A DNA stretch of 64,000 nt, from positions 124,001 through 188,000 of the forward strand of contig SVUK01000003.1 in assembly GCA_015063325.1 (NCBI GenBank). Reading direction: 5' to 3'. A program made the position numbers and the translations under genes. Position 1 is the first letter of the stretch. Each line of letters starts with the position of its first letter. A model generated the notes under the pieces. It searched no databases and was not told the origin of the DNA. It saw only the letters and a list, made by a program, of their open reading frames with translations. Shown here one piece after another: positions 8,158 through 15,918 of the stretch. This DNA comes from Oscillospiraceae bacterium. Its GTDB lineage: Bacteria > Bacillota > Clostridia > Oscillospirales > CAG-272.

Positions 8158-9861
8158 ATGGCACCGAAAAAAACGCCTCGCATTTACACGCCGATCGAAT
8201 CGATGGCGCATTTTGCGCAAAAACTTTCGTCTTTTGAAGATCACATCGCCTTTCGTTGGCTGAACAAACAACACGAAATTTTAACCATGACCTACGCTGA
8301 GCTTGCCGACCGCATCCGCCGCGAAGCCGCCGGGCTTTCCGCCGCCGGACTTGCCGGGAAGCGCGTTGCTGTGATTGGTGAAACCTCGGTGGAATGGGTG
8401 ACGACCTATGTTGCCGTTGTCGCTTCGGGCGGTATTGCCATTCCGATGGACCGCGAGCTGGATTCCAACGAGATTTTCGGCTTTTTGGAAATTGCCGAAG
8501 CTGACGCCGTTGTCTTTTCTTCCTGCATGAACGCAAAATTTGCGCCGCTGGTGGAAGGTCACGCAACGGTCAGCCGCGTGATTCCCATCACGCCGGATGA
8601 GACCATGCCGGAGAACGACCGCGTGCTTCCTTTCTCTAAGCTGATGGAGCTGGGCGCGGCGGAAGCGGCAAACGGCTACCAATATCCGCAAACGACCGAC
8701 CTTGACCGCATTGCCGAAATGCTCTTCACCTCCGGAACCACCGGCACGAGCAAATGCGTCATGCTCTCGGAGCGGAACATTGTTACCACGGTGAACGCCG
8801 CCTGCGAAACGGTCAATTTCTCCTGCGACGACCGCATTGTTTCGGTGCTTCCCATTCACCACACCTATGAACTTGCCATTATGATTGCCGGTTTGAACTA
8901 CGGCATGAACATTGCCATTAACGACAGTCTCAAGCGTGTACTGCGTAACTTTGCGCTCTTCCAGCCGACCGGTTTAATCCTGGTTCCGCTTTTTGTGACC
9001 ACCATGAACAAAAAGATCTGGGAAGAAGCCAAAAAGTCGGGCAAGAAGGGGCTGCTCAAAATGATGCTCAAGGTCTCGCACGGTCTGCGCGGCGTGAACA
9101 TCGACCTGCGCCGCAAGTTCTTCAAATCGGTCAACGAGGCGTTTGGCGGTTCGCTTTGCAAAATCGTTTGCGGCGGCGCGCCCCTGAACCCCGAAATTGC
9201 CGACATCTTTTACGAGTTCGGCATTCAGATCAGCGAGGGCTACGGCATTACCGAATGCTCGCCGCTGATTGCCGTTAACCCCTACTTTGCGCCCAAGCGC
9301 GGATCGGTCGGCCCTGCCGTTCCCACCTGCACGGTACGCATTGAAGCCGACCACAAAAACGACAAGGGCTTTGACGAGGGCGAGATCGTGGTCAAGGGCA
9401 CGAATGTGATGCTCGGCTACTACAAGAATCCTGCCGCCACCGCCGAAGCGTTCACCTCCGACGGCTGGTTCCGCACCGGAGACGTTGGCTACATGGATAA
9501 GGACGGCTACATCTACATCACCGGGCGCAAAAAGTTTGTCATCGTGCTGGAAAACGGCAAAAACGTCTTCCCGGAGGAGATCGAAGAATACATTGCCAAC
9601 CAGTGCACCGTTGCCGAATCGGTGGTGCTGGGCCGCAAAGCCGCCGACGGCGACCTTGTCCTGACGGCGATCGTCTTCCCCAAGCTGGACGCCTTCAAAG
9701 ATACCGCCGATCACGAAACCATCGAGCGCACCATTCGCGCCGAGATCGACAAAATGAACAAAAAACTCGTTTCCTATAAACAGATCCGCAACGTCGAATT
9801 CCGCTATACCGAGTTCGAGAAAACTACCTCTAAAAAGATAAAAAGACACTTGGTGAATTGA
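8158..9861 (+). CDS. AMP-dependent long-chain acyl-CoA synthetase
   Basis: The 567-residue protein belongs to the ANL (adenylating) superfamily and probably activates fatty acids as acyl-AMP and then acyl-CoA. Visible motifs are the phosphate-binding loop TSGTTGTSK (around residue 195), YGITECSPL, the TGDVGYMDKDGYIYITGRKK region with the hinge, and the C-terminal catalytic-lysine segment ending in KTTSKKIKRH. There is no signal peptide. It is a single-gene unit with its own promoter and is followed at once by repeat E1. The exact acyl substrate cannot be read from sequence; an acyl-ACP synthetase is possible. Confidence 0.88.
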   Translation: MAPKKTPRIYTPIESMAHFAQKLSSFEDHIAFRWLNKQHEILTMTYAELADRIRREAAGLSAAGLAGKRVAVIGETSVEWVTTYVAVVASGGIAIPMDRELDSNEIFGFLEIAEADAVVFSSCMNAKFAPLVEGHATVSRVIPITPDETMPENDRVLPFSKLMELGAAEAANGYQYPQTTDLDRIAEMLFTSGTTGTSKCVMLSERNIVTTVNAACETVNFSCDDRIVSVLPIHHTYELAIMIAGLNYGMNIAINDSLKRVLRNFALFQPTGLILVPLFVTTMNKKIWEEAKKSGKKGLLKMMLKVSHGLRGVNIDLRRKFFKSVNEAFGGSLCKIVCGGAPLNPEIADIFYEFGIQISEGYGITECSPLIAVNPYFAPKRGSVGPAVPTCTVRIEADHKNDKGFDEGEIVVKGTNVMLGYYKNPAATAEAFTSDGWFRTGDVGYMDKDGYIYITGRKKFVIVLENGKNVFPEEIEEYIANQCTVAESVVLGRKAADGDLVLTAIVFPKLDAFKDTADHETIERTIRAEIDKMNKKLVSYKQIRNVEFRYTEFEKTTSKKIKRHLVN

Positions 9862-9865
9862 GATT

Positions 9866-9955
9866 TTGGGGGATGGTAGACCTTGAGGGGGCGGAGGACT
9901 TTTCTTGAAAGAAAATGTCCTCCGCCCCCTCAATCTCCCCCACTACCGAAAAGAA
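9866..9955 (+). repeat. Family E palindromic element, copy E1
   Basis: A long imperfect palindrome begins five bases after the acyl-CoA synthetase stop. The core arms at 9883-9933 pair TTGAGGGGGCGGAGGAC with its complement around a TTTTCTTGAAAGAAAA centre, and outer GGTAG/CTACC arms extend it. Seen from the gene it has the family orientation: GGTAGACC side first, AAAAGAACT side last. It probably ends transcription between two convergent genes. Confidence 0.9.
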
Positions 9956-9986
9956 CTCGGGAAAGGGAAATAGGTCGGTTTTTCAA

Positions 9987-12500
9987 TTATTTAGCAATGT
10001 CGCCGTCGGTGCAATGGATCGTGTAGGAGCCGGTGTTATACTTCCAGTCACTTCCCTTACTGATGGCGTTCCACTGCGTTTTTGTTCCGTTAAAATAAAT
10101 ATTGGCTAAAGATGTATTTCCGTAAAACGCCTCACTTCCTATACTTTGCAAGTTGCTTGAAAAATACACATTTTTTAAATTATTACACTTATAACATACA
10201 CCTGATCCCACACTGATTGCTGCACTCTTTGGAAAAGTAATGCTTGTTATTCCGCAGTATTCAAAAGCCCAATCGCCAATAGAATTCACATTGTCAGGAA
10301 TAACAAGACTACCTGTTAATCCGGTACACCGAGAAAATGCTCGATAACCGATTTGCGTTAATTGACTGCCTGCTTCAAAAGTAATGCTTGTTATGCAACT
10401 GCACCCATAAAATGCATCCCTCGAAATACTGGTTACGGTTTTTGGAATTACCAAATTTTTAACCAAATTGCCATTCATATATAGATTTTTTGCACGCATA
10501 ATTGGGTTTGAAGTTTCTTCATAATCTCCTATATCAAATGAAACACCACACCAAGCTTCAATATCGGTAATATAAACACCCGTTAAACTGCTGCAACCAT
10601 AAAAAGCGTGTCTGCCAATGCTCTTTAGTCGATTATTGTCTTTGAAAGTTACACTTATTAAATTGTAACAACGAGAAAAAGCATCTTTACATATTGTTTC
10701 TACTTTTTCACCAATAACAACACTTTCCAAATAATTGCAATTATAGAATGTTCCGTCTGCAATTATAGTTAATCCGTTCCCAATTGTCACCTTTTTCAAT
10801 CCATTACAATACTCAAACGCCCATGTATCAATTGAAGTCACGCTATCCGGAATAATAACACTTGAAAAGAACTTTGTATTATTGAATGCTTTATAAGCAA
10901 TGCTCGTTACACGATCTCCTGCCGGGGATGTTTGCGGAATGGCAATTACAGAATCTTTACATGATCCTGTACCGCTAACATAGCAGGTACCGTCACCATT
11001 AGAAGTAAAGGAAAGACCAACGCTATAATCTACATTTCCACATCTTGTGCAGACACGGTCAATATAATTATGCCCCAACGCCGGAATCGTAGTTTGTGCG
11101 GTAAGTACGGTTCTGCAAACCGAACAATGAGAACCTTGCGTTTTCCCGGTTCTTGTACAAGTGGCGGAAACGGCAGCATCGGTTACGATTGTATGCCCTT
11201 TTGCCGGAATTGTAGATTGTGCTACCAAAACGATTCCGCAAACAGAACAATGCTTGCCTTGCGTTTTTCCTGCTTTTGTGCAAGTAGCCGCGACAGAACT
11301 ATCAATAACTTCGGTATGTCCGCGTGCCGGAATTACCATTTGCTCAACAAGCACTTCGCCGCAAATTGAACAATGCTTGCCTTCTGTTAATCCTGTTTGG
11401 GTACAAGTCTCTGAAACTGCCGCATCAATTACTTCAGTATGTCCGGTTGCAGGATGGATTAAATCAAAAATTTGTTTGTGATCTTCGTCAAAATTCATTT
11501 CACAATCCGCGCAATGGAAATGACCTTTTACCCCATTTTTAGTACACGTTTGTAAAATTTCCGGAATCCAATCCCCATAATGGTGACCGTTTGCAGGTAT
11601 GACTTGTTGTTTAAGCAAAACGGAACCGCAAACTGAACAATGCACACCTTCCGTTAAACCGGTTTCGGTGCAAGTCGGAGCGATTGCAGGGTCAATCACC
11701 TCAACGTGTTCTACACAAATCTCTTTATCCGTGCAAGACGCAAAAAATTTCTCATTTTCTTGTCCAACTGTAATTTGAAAAGATTCCCCTACTCCAATGA
11801 TTCTGCCTGAATCATTCGTCCAAAAAACTCTATATCCTTCCGGGGGAACTAAACTGGTTTGTAGGGTTACAACTTCACCCTCTTGATACAGCCCGTAGCC
11901 GATTTTATCCGGCAAATATCCGTTCTCAACGCGGATTTCATAATACGTTGCGTTAGCAAGACGATCCAACCGATAGCCAAAAAACTTTTGCGCCGCCGTT
12001 CCATATTCCAAAATGTCGGGGATCAATTCGCTTAACGGAATTGTTCCGTTTTCGTTGGCAAAGGCGCTTTCTTTTTTGTTCATGCAATACCGCAACACAC
12101 TGTATTTATCCGGTTTGCTGTATGTTACTTCATCGCCCACCTTCACATACGAAACGGCATAAACATCCACCGTCATCATTTTTGCGGCAAGATGGGGAAA
12201 CGTATAAATACTGCATTCTGTTCCGCCGACAATTCCTTTTTCGGTGGAAGAGAACTGATATTGCTTGTTCTCCAAAGTATAGTTTTCTTGCTGCTCGGTC
12301 CAGCAAAGGAGTCCGCATTCAGCTCCCTTTGGCGCATTTTCTTCTACGTAGTAAAGGATTCTGATATTATCGTCCAAAGAAAGGGTGTGCCCTTTGATAG
12401 AAGTGGCTACAGAATCCGCCGCATTTGCCGCTAAAAACGTCCCCAATATTGTTGCAAGGCAAAAAATAAAGAGAACGGCAAGCAAAAGTTTCTTTTTCAT
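9987..12500 (-). CDS. Secreted BspA-type LRR protein with zinc-ribbon-like repeats
   Basis: This 837-residue protein has a signal peptide (residues 1-28, ending ANAA). Residues 30-265 form a module shared with the 1532-residue protein at 15919 (for example [34 protein letters not shown]). Next come about five cysteine repeats of the form C-x(n)-HCSxCG followed by PAxGH (residues 275-490). LRR_5 repeats then run to the C-terminus ([16 protein letters not shown] type). The last 35 residues, with [19 protein letters not shown], also match the paralogue. No LPxTG or membrane anchor is seen. It lies 17 bases after the peptide gene at 12518. A cell-surface or host-glycan adhesin is the best guess; function is unproven. 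Confidence 0.85.
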   Translation of the reverse strand: MKKKLLLAVLFIFCLATILGTFLAANAADSVATSIKGHTLSLDDNIRILYYVEENAPKGAECGLLCWTEQQENYTLENKQYQFSSTEKGIVGGTECSIYTFPHLAAKMMTVDVYAVSYVKVGDEVTYSKPDKYSVLRYCMNKKESAFANENGTIPLSELIPDILEYGTAAQKFFGYRLDRLANATYYEIRVENGYLPDKIGYGLYQEGEVVTLQTSLVPPEGYRVFWTNDSGRIIGVGESFQITVGQENEKFFASCTDKEICVEHVEVIDPAIAPTCTETGLTEGVHCSVCGSVLLKQQVIPANGHHYGDWIPEILQTCTKNGVKGHFHCADCEMNFDEDHKQIFDLIHPATGHTEVIDAAVSETCTQTGLTEGKHCSICGEVLVEQMVIPARGHTEVIDSSVAATCTKAGKTQGKHCSVCGIVLVAQSTIPAKGHTIVTDAAVSATCTRTGKTQGSHCSVCRTVLTAQTTIPALGHNYIDRVCTRCGNVDYSVGLSFTSNGDGTCYVSGTGSCKDSVIAIPQTSPAGDRVTSIAYKAFNNTKFFSSVIIPDSVTSIDTWAFEYCNGLKKVTIGNGLTIIADGTFYNCNYLESVVIGEKVETICKDAFSRCYNLISVTFKDNNRLKSIGRHAFYGCSSLTGVYITDIEAWCGVSFDIGDYEETSNPIMRAKNLYMNGNLVKNLVIPKTVTSISRDAFYGCSCITSITFEAGSQLTQIGYRAFSRCTGLTGSLVIPDNVNSIGDWAFEYCGITSITFPKSAAISVGSGVCYKCNNLKNVYFSSNLQSIGSEAFYGNTSLANIYFNGTKTQWNAISKGSDWKYNTGSYTIHCTDGDIAK

Positions 12501-12517
12501 ATTGATTTTCCTTTCTT

Positions 12518-12658
12518 TCAGTTCCCCAAACCGGGTGCAGGGGGTTCCGAAGTATTGGTTGATTCGTCAATGTCATCAATCTTATTTGATGTTGTTAAGA
12601 CGTCCTGTAAATTAACAAGGATTTTCAGGATTTCGGGTTTTTGATACTCTTTTTTCAT
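12518..12658 (-). CDS. Conserved small peptide preceding secreted LRR protein
   Basis: A 46-residue reading frame starts at ATG 12658 behind AAAGGAG and ends 17 bases before the secreted protein gene. Its N-terminus [13 protein letters not shown] matches the peptide at 15783 at 18 of the first 24 positions, including the shared LQD and LTTS blocks. The tails then diverge, here to an acidic, Pro-rich end (EPPAPGLGN). It has no signal peptide and no cysteine. A conserved sequence with a good ribosome site and the same place in two cassettes argues that it is translated. The YxxPE pattern recalls RiPP leader peptides, but no modifying enzyme is present in the window. Confidence 0.75.
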   Translation of the reverse strand: MKKEYQKPEILKILVNLQDVLTTSNKIDDIDESTNTSEPPAPGLGN

Positions 12659-12674
12659 TTTTTCTCTCTCCTTT

Positions 12675-12692
12675 ATACTAATTTTTTAGTAT
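12675..12692. promoter_or_regulatory. Palindromic operator, ATACTA-N6-TAGTAT
   Basis: A perfect 6+6 inverted repeat lies just upstream of the peptide gene in the gap shared with the divergent XRE regulator. Further related pieces (ATACTAAAAA near 12727, GGTA/TACC near 12748-12768) continue towards the regulator. It is the likely site for the XRE protein at 12790. Confidence 0.6.
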
Positions 12693-12789
12693 ATTGATAT
12701 TTTACATGATTTTTATTGGTATGTCAATACTAAAAATGAAAAAAGTTGGTAAAATAGAGGTAAATACCAACGAAAGGTGGATTTTTGGA

Positions 12790-13062
12790 ATGCTCCGTAT
12801 CAAGGAATTGAGAGAGGATCGGGATTTGCGCCAAAGCGATCTGGCTCGTGCAACCGGCATTGACCAGCGCACCATTTCCAACTACGAAACCGGAAAATCC
12901 AATCCCGACAGTTACGCTTTGATCCGGCTTGCCGATTTTTTTGAAGTCTCCGTTGATTACCTGCTCGGCAGAACCGAGCGCGACCTGTTTTCTTCCACCA
13001 ATAAAAAACGCGCTATTGATGAAATTCAGTCCTCGCTTGAAGATTTGAAACGAATCCTTTGA
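12790..13062 (+). CDS. XRE-family HTH regulator of cassette 1
   Basis: This 90-residue protein consists of a Cro/C1-type helix-turn-helix (residues 1-62; LRQSDLARATGIDQRTISNYETGKSNPD) and a short helical tail. The frame is open from 12694, but only ATG 12790 has a ribosome site (GAAAGGTGG), so I start there. It is divergent from the peptide/secreted-protein operon across 131 bp that holds the palindromic operator. The same layout occurs at 15443-15902, with a 130 bp gap. The shared LREDRDL motif links it to the XRE proteins at 15443 and 37351. Role as repressor of its own cassette is inferred from position. Confidence 0.88.
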   Translation: MLRIKELREDRDLRQSDLARATGIDQRTISNYETGKSNPDSYALIRLADFFEVSVDYLLGRTERDLFSSTNKKRAIDEIQSSLEDLKRIL

Positions 13063-13070
13063 AAATACAG

Positions 13071-13199
13071 CCGCCGCGCCGCCGCAAACGGAACGTTTGC
13101 GGAGTTAAAAAAGAGCAAAACGCAATTTTTGCGTTTTGCTCTTTTTTGTTTGCGGTGACGGGCACCGTCACCGCCCGGCGCGGCGCCCGGCAAGCCGGG
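13071..13199 (+). repeat. Family B cloverleaf-like element, copy B1
   Basis: The closing stem is CCGCCGCGCC (13071-13080) with GGCGCGGCG (13177-13185). Inside it are three hairpins. P2 at 13082-13102 has a 9-bp stem with loop GAA. P3 at 13107-13147 has a 19-bp stem between A- and T-runs. P4 at 13152-13174 has a 10-bp stem with loop GCA. An extra CCCGGC/GCCGGG hairpin follows at 13186-13199. P3 should act as a bidirectional intrinsic terminator after the XRE gene. Confidence 0.9.
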
Positions 13200-13235
13200 T
13201 GCGAATACAAAAAGCCACCTGCCCTTCGTTTTCAA

Positions 13236-13325
13236 GTTCTTTTAGAGGGTGGGGAAAGTTTGAAAGGGGCGGGGGACATTTTCTTTCAAGAAAAGTCCCC
13301 CGCCCCTTTCAAGGTCTTCTTTCTA
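13236..13325 (-). repeat. Family E palindromic element, copy E2
   Basis: The core at 13260-13312 pairs TTGAAAGGGGCGGGGGAC with its complement around ATTTTCTTTCAAGAAAA, with the family's unpaired A in one arm. It lies directly behind the gapA stop codon in the orientation common to all copies (AAGTTCTTTT end distal to the gene). Confidence 0.9.
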
Positions 13326-13332
13326 AACTCTA

Positions 13333-14355
13333 TTACAGTTCAGCGAAGTATTTAATGGTGCGGACCATCTGGCTGGTGTAGGAGTTCTCGTTATCGTACC
13401 AAGCAACAACCTGCACCTGGTAGGTGTTATCGTCAATTTTTGCGACCATGGTCTGGGTTGCATCGAAGATGGAGCCGTGGGTCTCGCCGATGATATCGGA
13501 GGAGACGAGCTGTTCTTCGGTGTAGCCGAAGGAAGCCGAAGAAGCGGCTTTCATTGCGGCGTTGATACCCTCAACGGTGATATCCTTGCCCTTGACGACG
13601 GCAACCAGGATGGTGGTGGAGCCGGTGGGTACCGGGACGCGCTGAGCGGAACCGATAAGTTTGCCGTTCAGTTCGGGAATAACCAAACCGATTGCCTTTG
13701 CGGCACCGGTGGAGTTGGGAACGATGTTCACGGCAGCGGCGCGAGCGCGGCGGAGGTCACCCTTTCTGTGGGGACCGTCAAGAACCATCTGGTCGCCGGT
13801 GAAGGCGTGAACAGTGGTCATGATACCGGACTGGATGGGGGCGTAATCGTTCAGGGTTTTTGCCATGGGAGCCAGGCAGTTGGTGGTGCAGGAAGCGGCG
13901 GAAATGATCTGGTCGTCGGCGGTCAGGGTGTTTTCATTGACCGAGAAAACGATGGTCTTCAGATCCTTGCCGGCAGGAGCGGAAATGACGACTTTCTTTG
14001 CGCCTGCGGTGATGTGTGCCATGGATTTTTCCTTGGAGGTATAGAAACCGGTGCACTCCAAAACAACATCCACTTTCAGTTTCTTCCAGGGAAGGTTTGC
14101 GGCGTCTTTCTCCGCATAGATTTTGATGGTCTTGCCTGCAACGGTCAGGGTGCCTTCTTCATCGTTGGCGCTGACGGTGTCAGCCAGAGCATATCTGCCC
14201 TGTGCCGAGTCGTATTTGAGCAGGTGAGCGAGCATCGAGGGTTTGGTAAGGTCGTTGATAGCAACAATGGTGTAACCCTTTGCGCCGAACATCTGACGGA
14301 AAGCGAGACGACCGATGCGACCGAAACCGTTAATTGCAACTTTTACGTTTGCCAT
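13333..14355 (-). CDS. gapA: Glyceraldehyde-3-phosphate dehydrogenase (type I)
   Basis: This is the NAD-dependent glycolytic enzyme that oxidises and phosphorylates glyceraldehyde-3-phosphate. The 340-residue protein has the Rossmann start [18 protein letters not shown], the catalytic cysteine in [10 protein letters not shown], and the conserved C-terminal [15 protein letters not shown]. The start is ATG 14355, with GGAGGA upstream; the frame to 14400 has no such site. It is monocistronic, with a promoter at 14431-14459 and repeat E2 after the stop. Codon choice is strongly biased, as expected for a highly expressed gene. Confidence 0.97.
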   Translation of the reverse strand: MANVKVAINGFGRIGRLAFRQMFGAKGYTIVAINDLTKPSMLAHLLKYDSAQGRYALADTVSANDEEGTLTVAGKTIKIYAEKDAANLPWKKLKVDVVLECTGFYTSKEKSMAHITAGAKKVVISAPAGKDLKTIVFSVNENTLTADDQIISAASCTTNCLAPMAKTLNDYAPIQSGIMTTVHAFTGDQMVLDGPHRKGDLRRARAAAVNIVPNSTGAAKAIGLVIPELNGKLIGSAQRVPVPTGSTTILVAVVKGKDITVEGINAAMKAASSASFGYTEEQLVSSDIIGETHGSIFDATQTMVAKIDDNTYQVQVVAWYDNENSYTSQMVRTIKYFAEL

Positions 14356-14430
14356 TGGAAAAAATCCTCCGTTTTTTTTCATTTTCTGAATTGAGAGCAA
14401 CTGATCGGTTGCCCTTCTTCTTCATTTAAT

Positions 14431-14459
14431 ATTTTACAGCATTTTTTTCCAACTTGCAA
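14431..14459 (-). promoter_or_regulatory. gapA promoter
   Basis: On the minus strand TTGCAA and TAAAAT are spaced by 17 bases, leaving a leader of about 65 bases before gapA. Confidence 0.7.
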
Positions 14460-14515
14460 GCATTTTGTGAAAAATTCCTCATTTTTGTTAGAAATAGATG
14501 AATTTGCGTCTCAAT

Positions 14516-15268
14516 TCACTTGTTTTGTAGGCGATTTGACGCATTTTCGTCTGTTTTTTTGCCTGCAAATCGAAACCGCACGAGTGCCGGAAGATTGCGC
14601 AGGCGGCGCGGCTGGGTTACCATTCGCCATGCCCATTCCATATTTGCGGCGCGGACCAGCCCGGGCGCGCGGCGCACGCGCCCTGCCCAAACGTCAAGAC
14701 TGCCCCCAAGTCCGGCGGCAATGCGCACCGATGGCAAAAAGCCGACATTTTCGCGGATCCACTGCTCCTGAATCGGGAAACCGAAACAGACCAGCAGGAT
14801 AGACGGCTTGCAGGAATTGATGATGCTCAAAAGACGTCGATTTTCCTCCCCGTGTCGATCGAAATACCCCCAAAAACAGCCGCAAATGCAAAGCCCCGGA
14901 AATTTTTTTTGCAGATTTTTCGCCGCCGCAGGGGCAACGCCGTCGCCGCCGCCCAACAAAAAGACGCGCTCGCCGCGCTCCGCCGCCACGGCAAGCAGTC
15001 GCTCGGCAAAATCAATACCGGCAACGCGCTCGCGCAAGGGTGTTCCCTGCCGCCGCGCCGCCGAAAGAATCCCGGCACCGTCGGGAAGGACCATCGACGC
15101 CGAATTGACCAGCCGACAGAGAGAAGGATCCTTGGCGCAAGCCTGTGCCATAAGCGCATTTGGCGTGACAACCGTTTGCGGCTCCCCATGATCGCGTAAT
15201 GCGCGGCGTACCGCCTCGTCCATGCTTAAATTATCAAATCGTATGCCGAAAACCGTTACCTTCCCCAT
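14516..15268 (-). CDS. WecG/TagA/CpsF family glycosyltransferase
   Basis: This 250-residue GT26 protein probably adds a second sugar (N-acetylmannosamine class) to a lipid-linked GlcNAc in teichoic acid or surface polysaccharide synthesis. Supporting motifs are the N-terminal VTPNALM, the SASMVLPDGAGI block with the catalytic Asp region, FLLGGGDGVA, and the CFGFPIQEQWI segment. The start is ATG 15268 (MGKVTVFG), six bases after AAGGAG; the 50 residues open upstream are Phe/Cys-rich and not family-like. It stands alone between gapA and the second XRE cassette. Donor and acceptor are not readable from sequence. Confidence 0.88.
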   Translation of the reverse strand: MGKVTVFGIRFDNLSMDEAVRRALRDHGEPQTVVTPNALMAQACAKDPSLCRLVNSASMVLPDGAGILSAARRQGTPLRERVAGIDFAERLLAVAAERGERVFLLGGGDGVAPAAAKNLQKKFPGLCICGCFWGYFDRHGEENRRLLSIINSCKPSILLVCFGFPIQEQWIRENVGFLPSVRIAAGLGGSLDVWAGRVRRAPGLVRAANMEWAWRMVTQPRRLRNLPALVRFRFAGKKTDENASNRLQNK

Positions 15269-15442
15269 GTCAAGCTCCTTTTTCCAAATCAATTTTTTCA
15301 AAAATAGTATGCCACAAAAACACCGCAAAACTGCGCGATTTTTGAACGGCAAGATTTGGAAAAACGGACAGCACAAAATTTTTTCGGACAAACAAAAAAG
15401 AGGCGGAACGAAATCCACCTTTTGCGAAATTTTTTATCAAAG

Positions 15443-15652
15443 TCAGCGGCGAGTGGGGTCGTTGCTCTCGCCCAAAATATAATCAATGCTGGTATCGTAA
15501 AATCGGGAAAGCTGAATAAGAATGTGGGTTGGAATATCGTTCTCGCCGGTTTCGTACTTGGAATATCCCGTTTGCGACATTCCAAGCATTTTGGCGACCT
15601 GCGTTTGGTTCAAATCGCGGTCTTCGCGCAAGTCACGCAGGCGAGGATACAT
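15443..15652 (-). CDS. XRE-family HTH regulator of cassette 2
   Basis: This 69-residue protein is essentially only a Cro/C1-type helix-turn-helix (LRDLREDRDLNQTQVAKMLGMSQTGYSKYETG). The start is ATG 15652 behind AAGGGGG; the frame is open to 15691 without a ribosome site. It is divergent from the peptide gene at 15783 with 130 bp between them, the same arrangement as at 12790/12658. It probably binds the paired sites at 15694-15731 that overlap the forward promoter. Confidence 0.87.
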   Translation of the reverse strand: MYPRLRDLREDRDLNQTQVAKMLGMSQTGYSKYETGENDIPTHILIQLSRFYDTSIDYILGESNDPTRR

Positions 15653-15693
15653 AGCCAAATTCCCCCTTTTCCCTTTTTTCTCATTATACAATA

Positions 15694-15731
15694 ATCTGTT
15701 TCAGGGTATTGACTTTTAATCTGAAATAGAT
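15694..15731. promoter_or_regulatory. Paired operator half-sites overlapping promoter
   Basis: Two ATCTG-N4-AG sites (centres about 15700 and 15725, 25 bp apart) also form a long inverted repeat, AATCTGTTTCAG with CTGAAATAGATT. The second lies between the -35 and -10 boxes of the peptide gene promoter. Confidence 0.6.
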
Positions 15732-15737
15732 TATAAT
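15709..15737 (+). promoter_or_regulatory. Promoter of the peptide/secreted-protein operon
   Basis: TTGACT (15709-15714) and TATAAT (15732-15737) are spaced by 17 bases and overlap the operator half-sites. Confidence 0.85.
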
Positions 15738-15782
15738 TGTATTTGACATTTTTTGTCAATATGAAAAAAGGAGAAGAAAAGC

Positions 15783-15902
15783 ATGAAAAAAGATTACCAA
15801 CCGCCCGAAATCCTGAAAATTTCAATCGATTTGCAGGATATTTTAACCACTTCACCCGGAAGCAGCGAACTTGACCCCGACATGAAACTCAAAAAACTAT
15901 AA
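15783..15902 (+). CDS. Conserved small peptide preceding secreted LRR protein
   Basis: A 39-residue frame starts at ATG 15783 behind AAGGAG and stops 16 bases before the ATG of the 1532-residue secreted protein. The sequence begins MKKDYQPPEILKI and shares 18 of 24 N-terminal residues with the peptide at 12518, up to the LTTS block. Its tail (SSELDPDMKLKKL) is unrelated. No signal peptide, cysteine or membrane segment is seen. The conserved distance to the secreted protein suggests translational coupling. It could be a leader, a regulator-binding peptide or a RiPP-like precursor; none is shown. Confidence 0.78.
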   Translation: MKKDYQPPEILKISIDLQDILTTSPGSSELDPDMKLKKL

Positions 15903-15918
15903 AAAAGGAGAAAAACCC

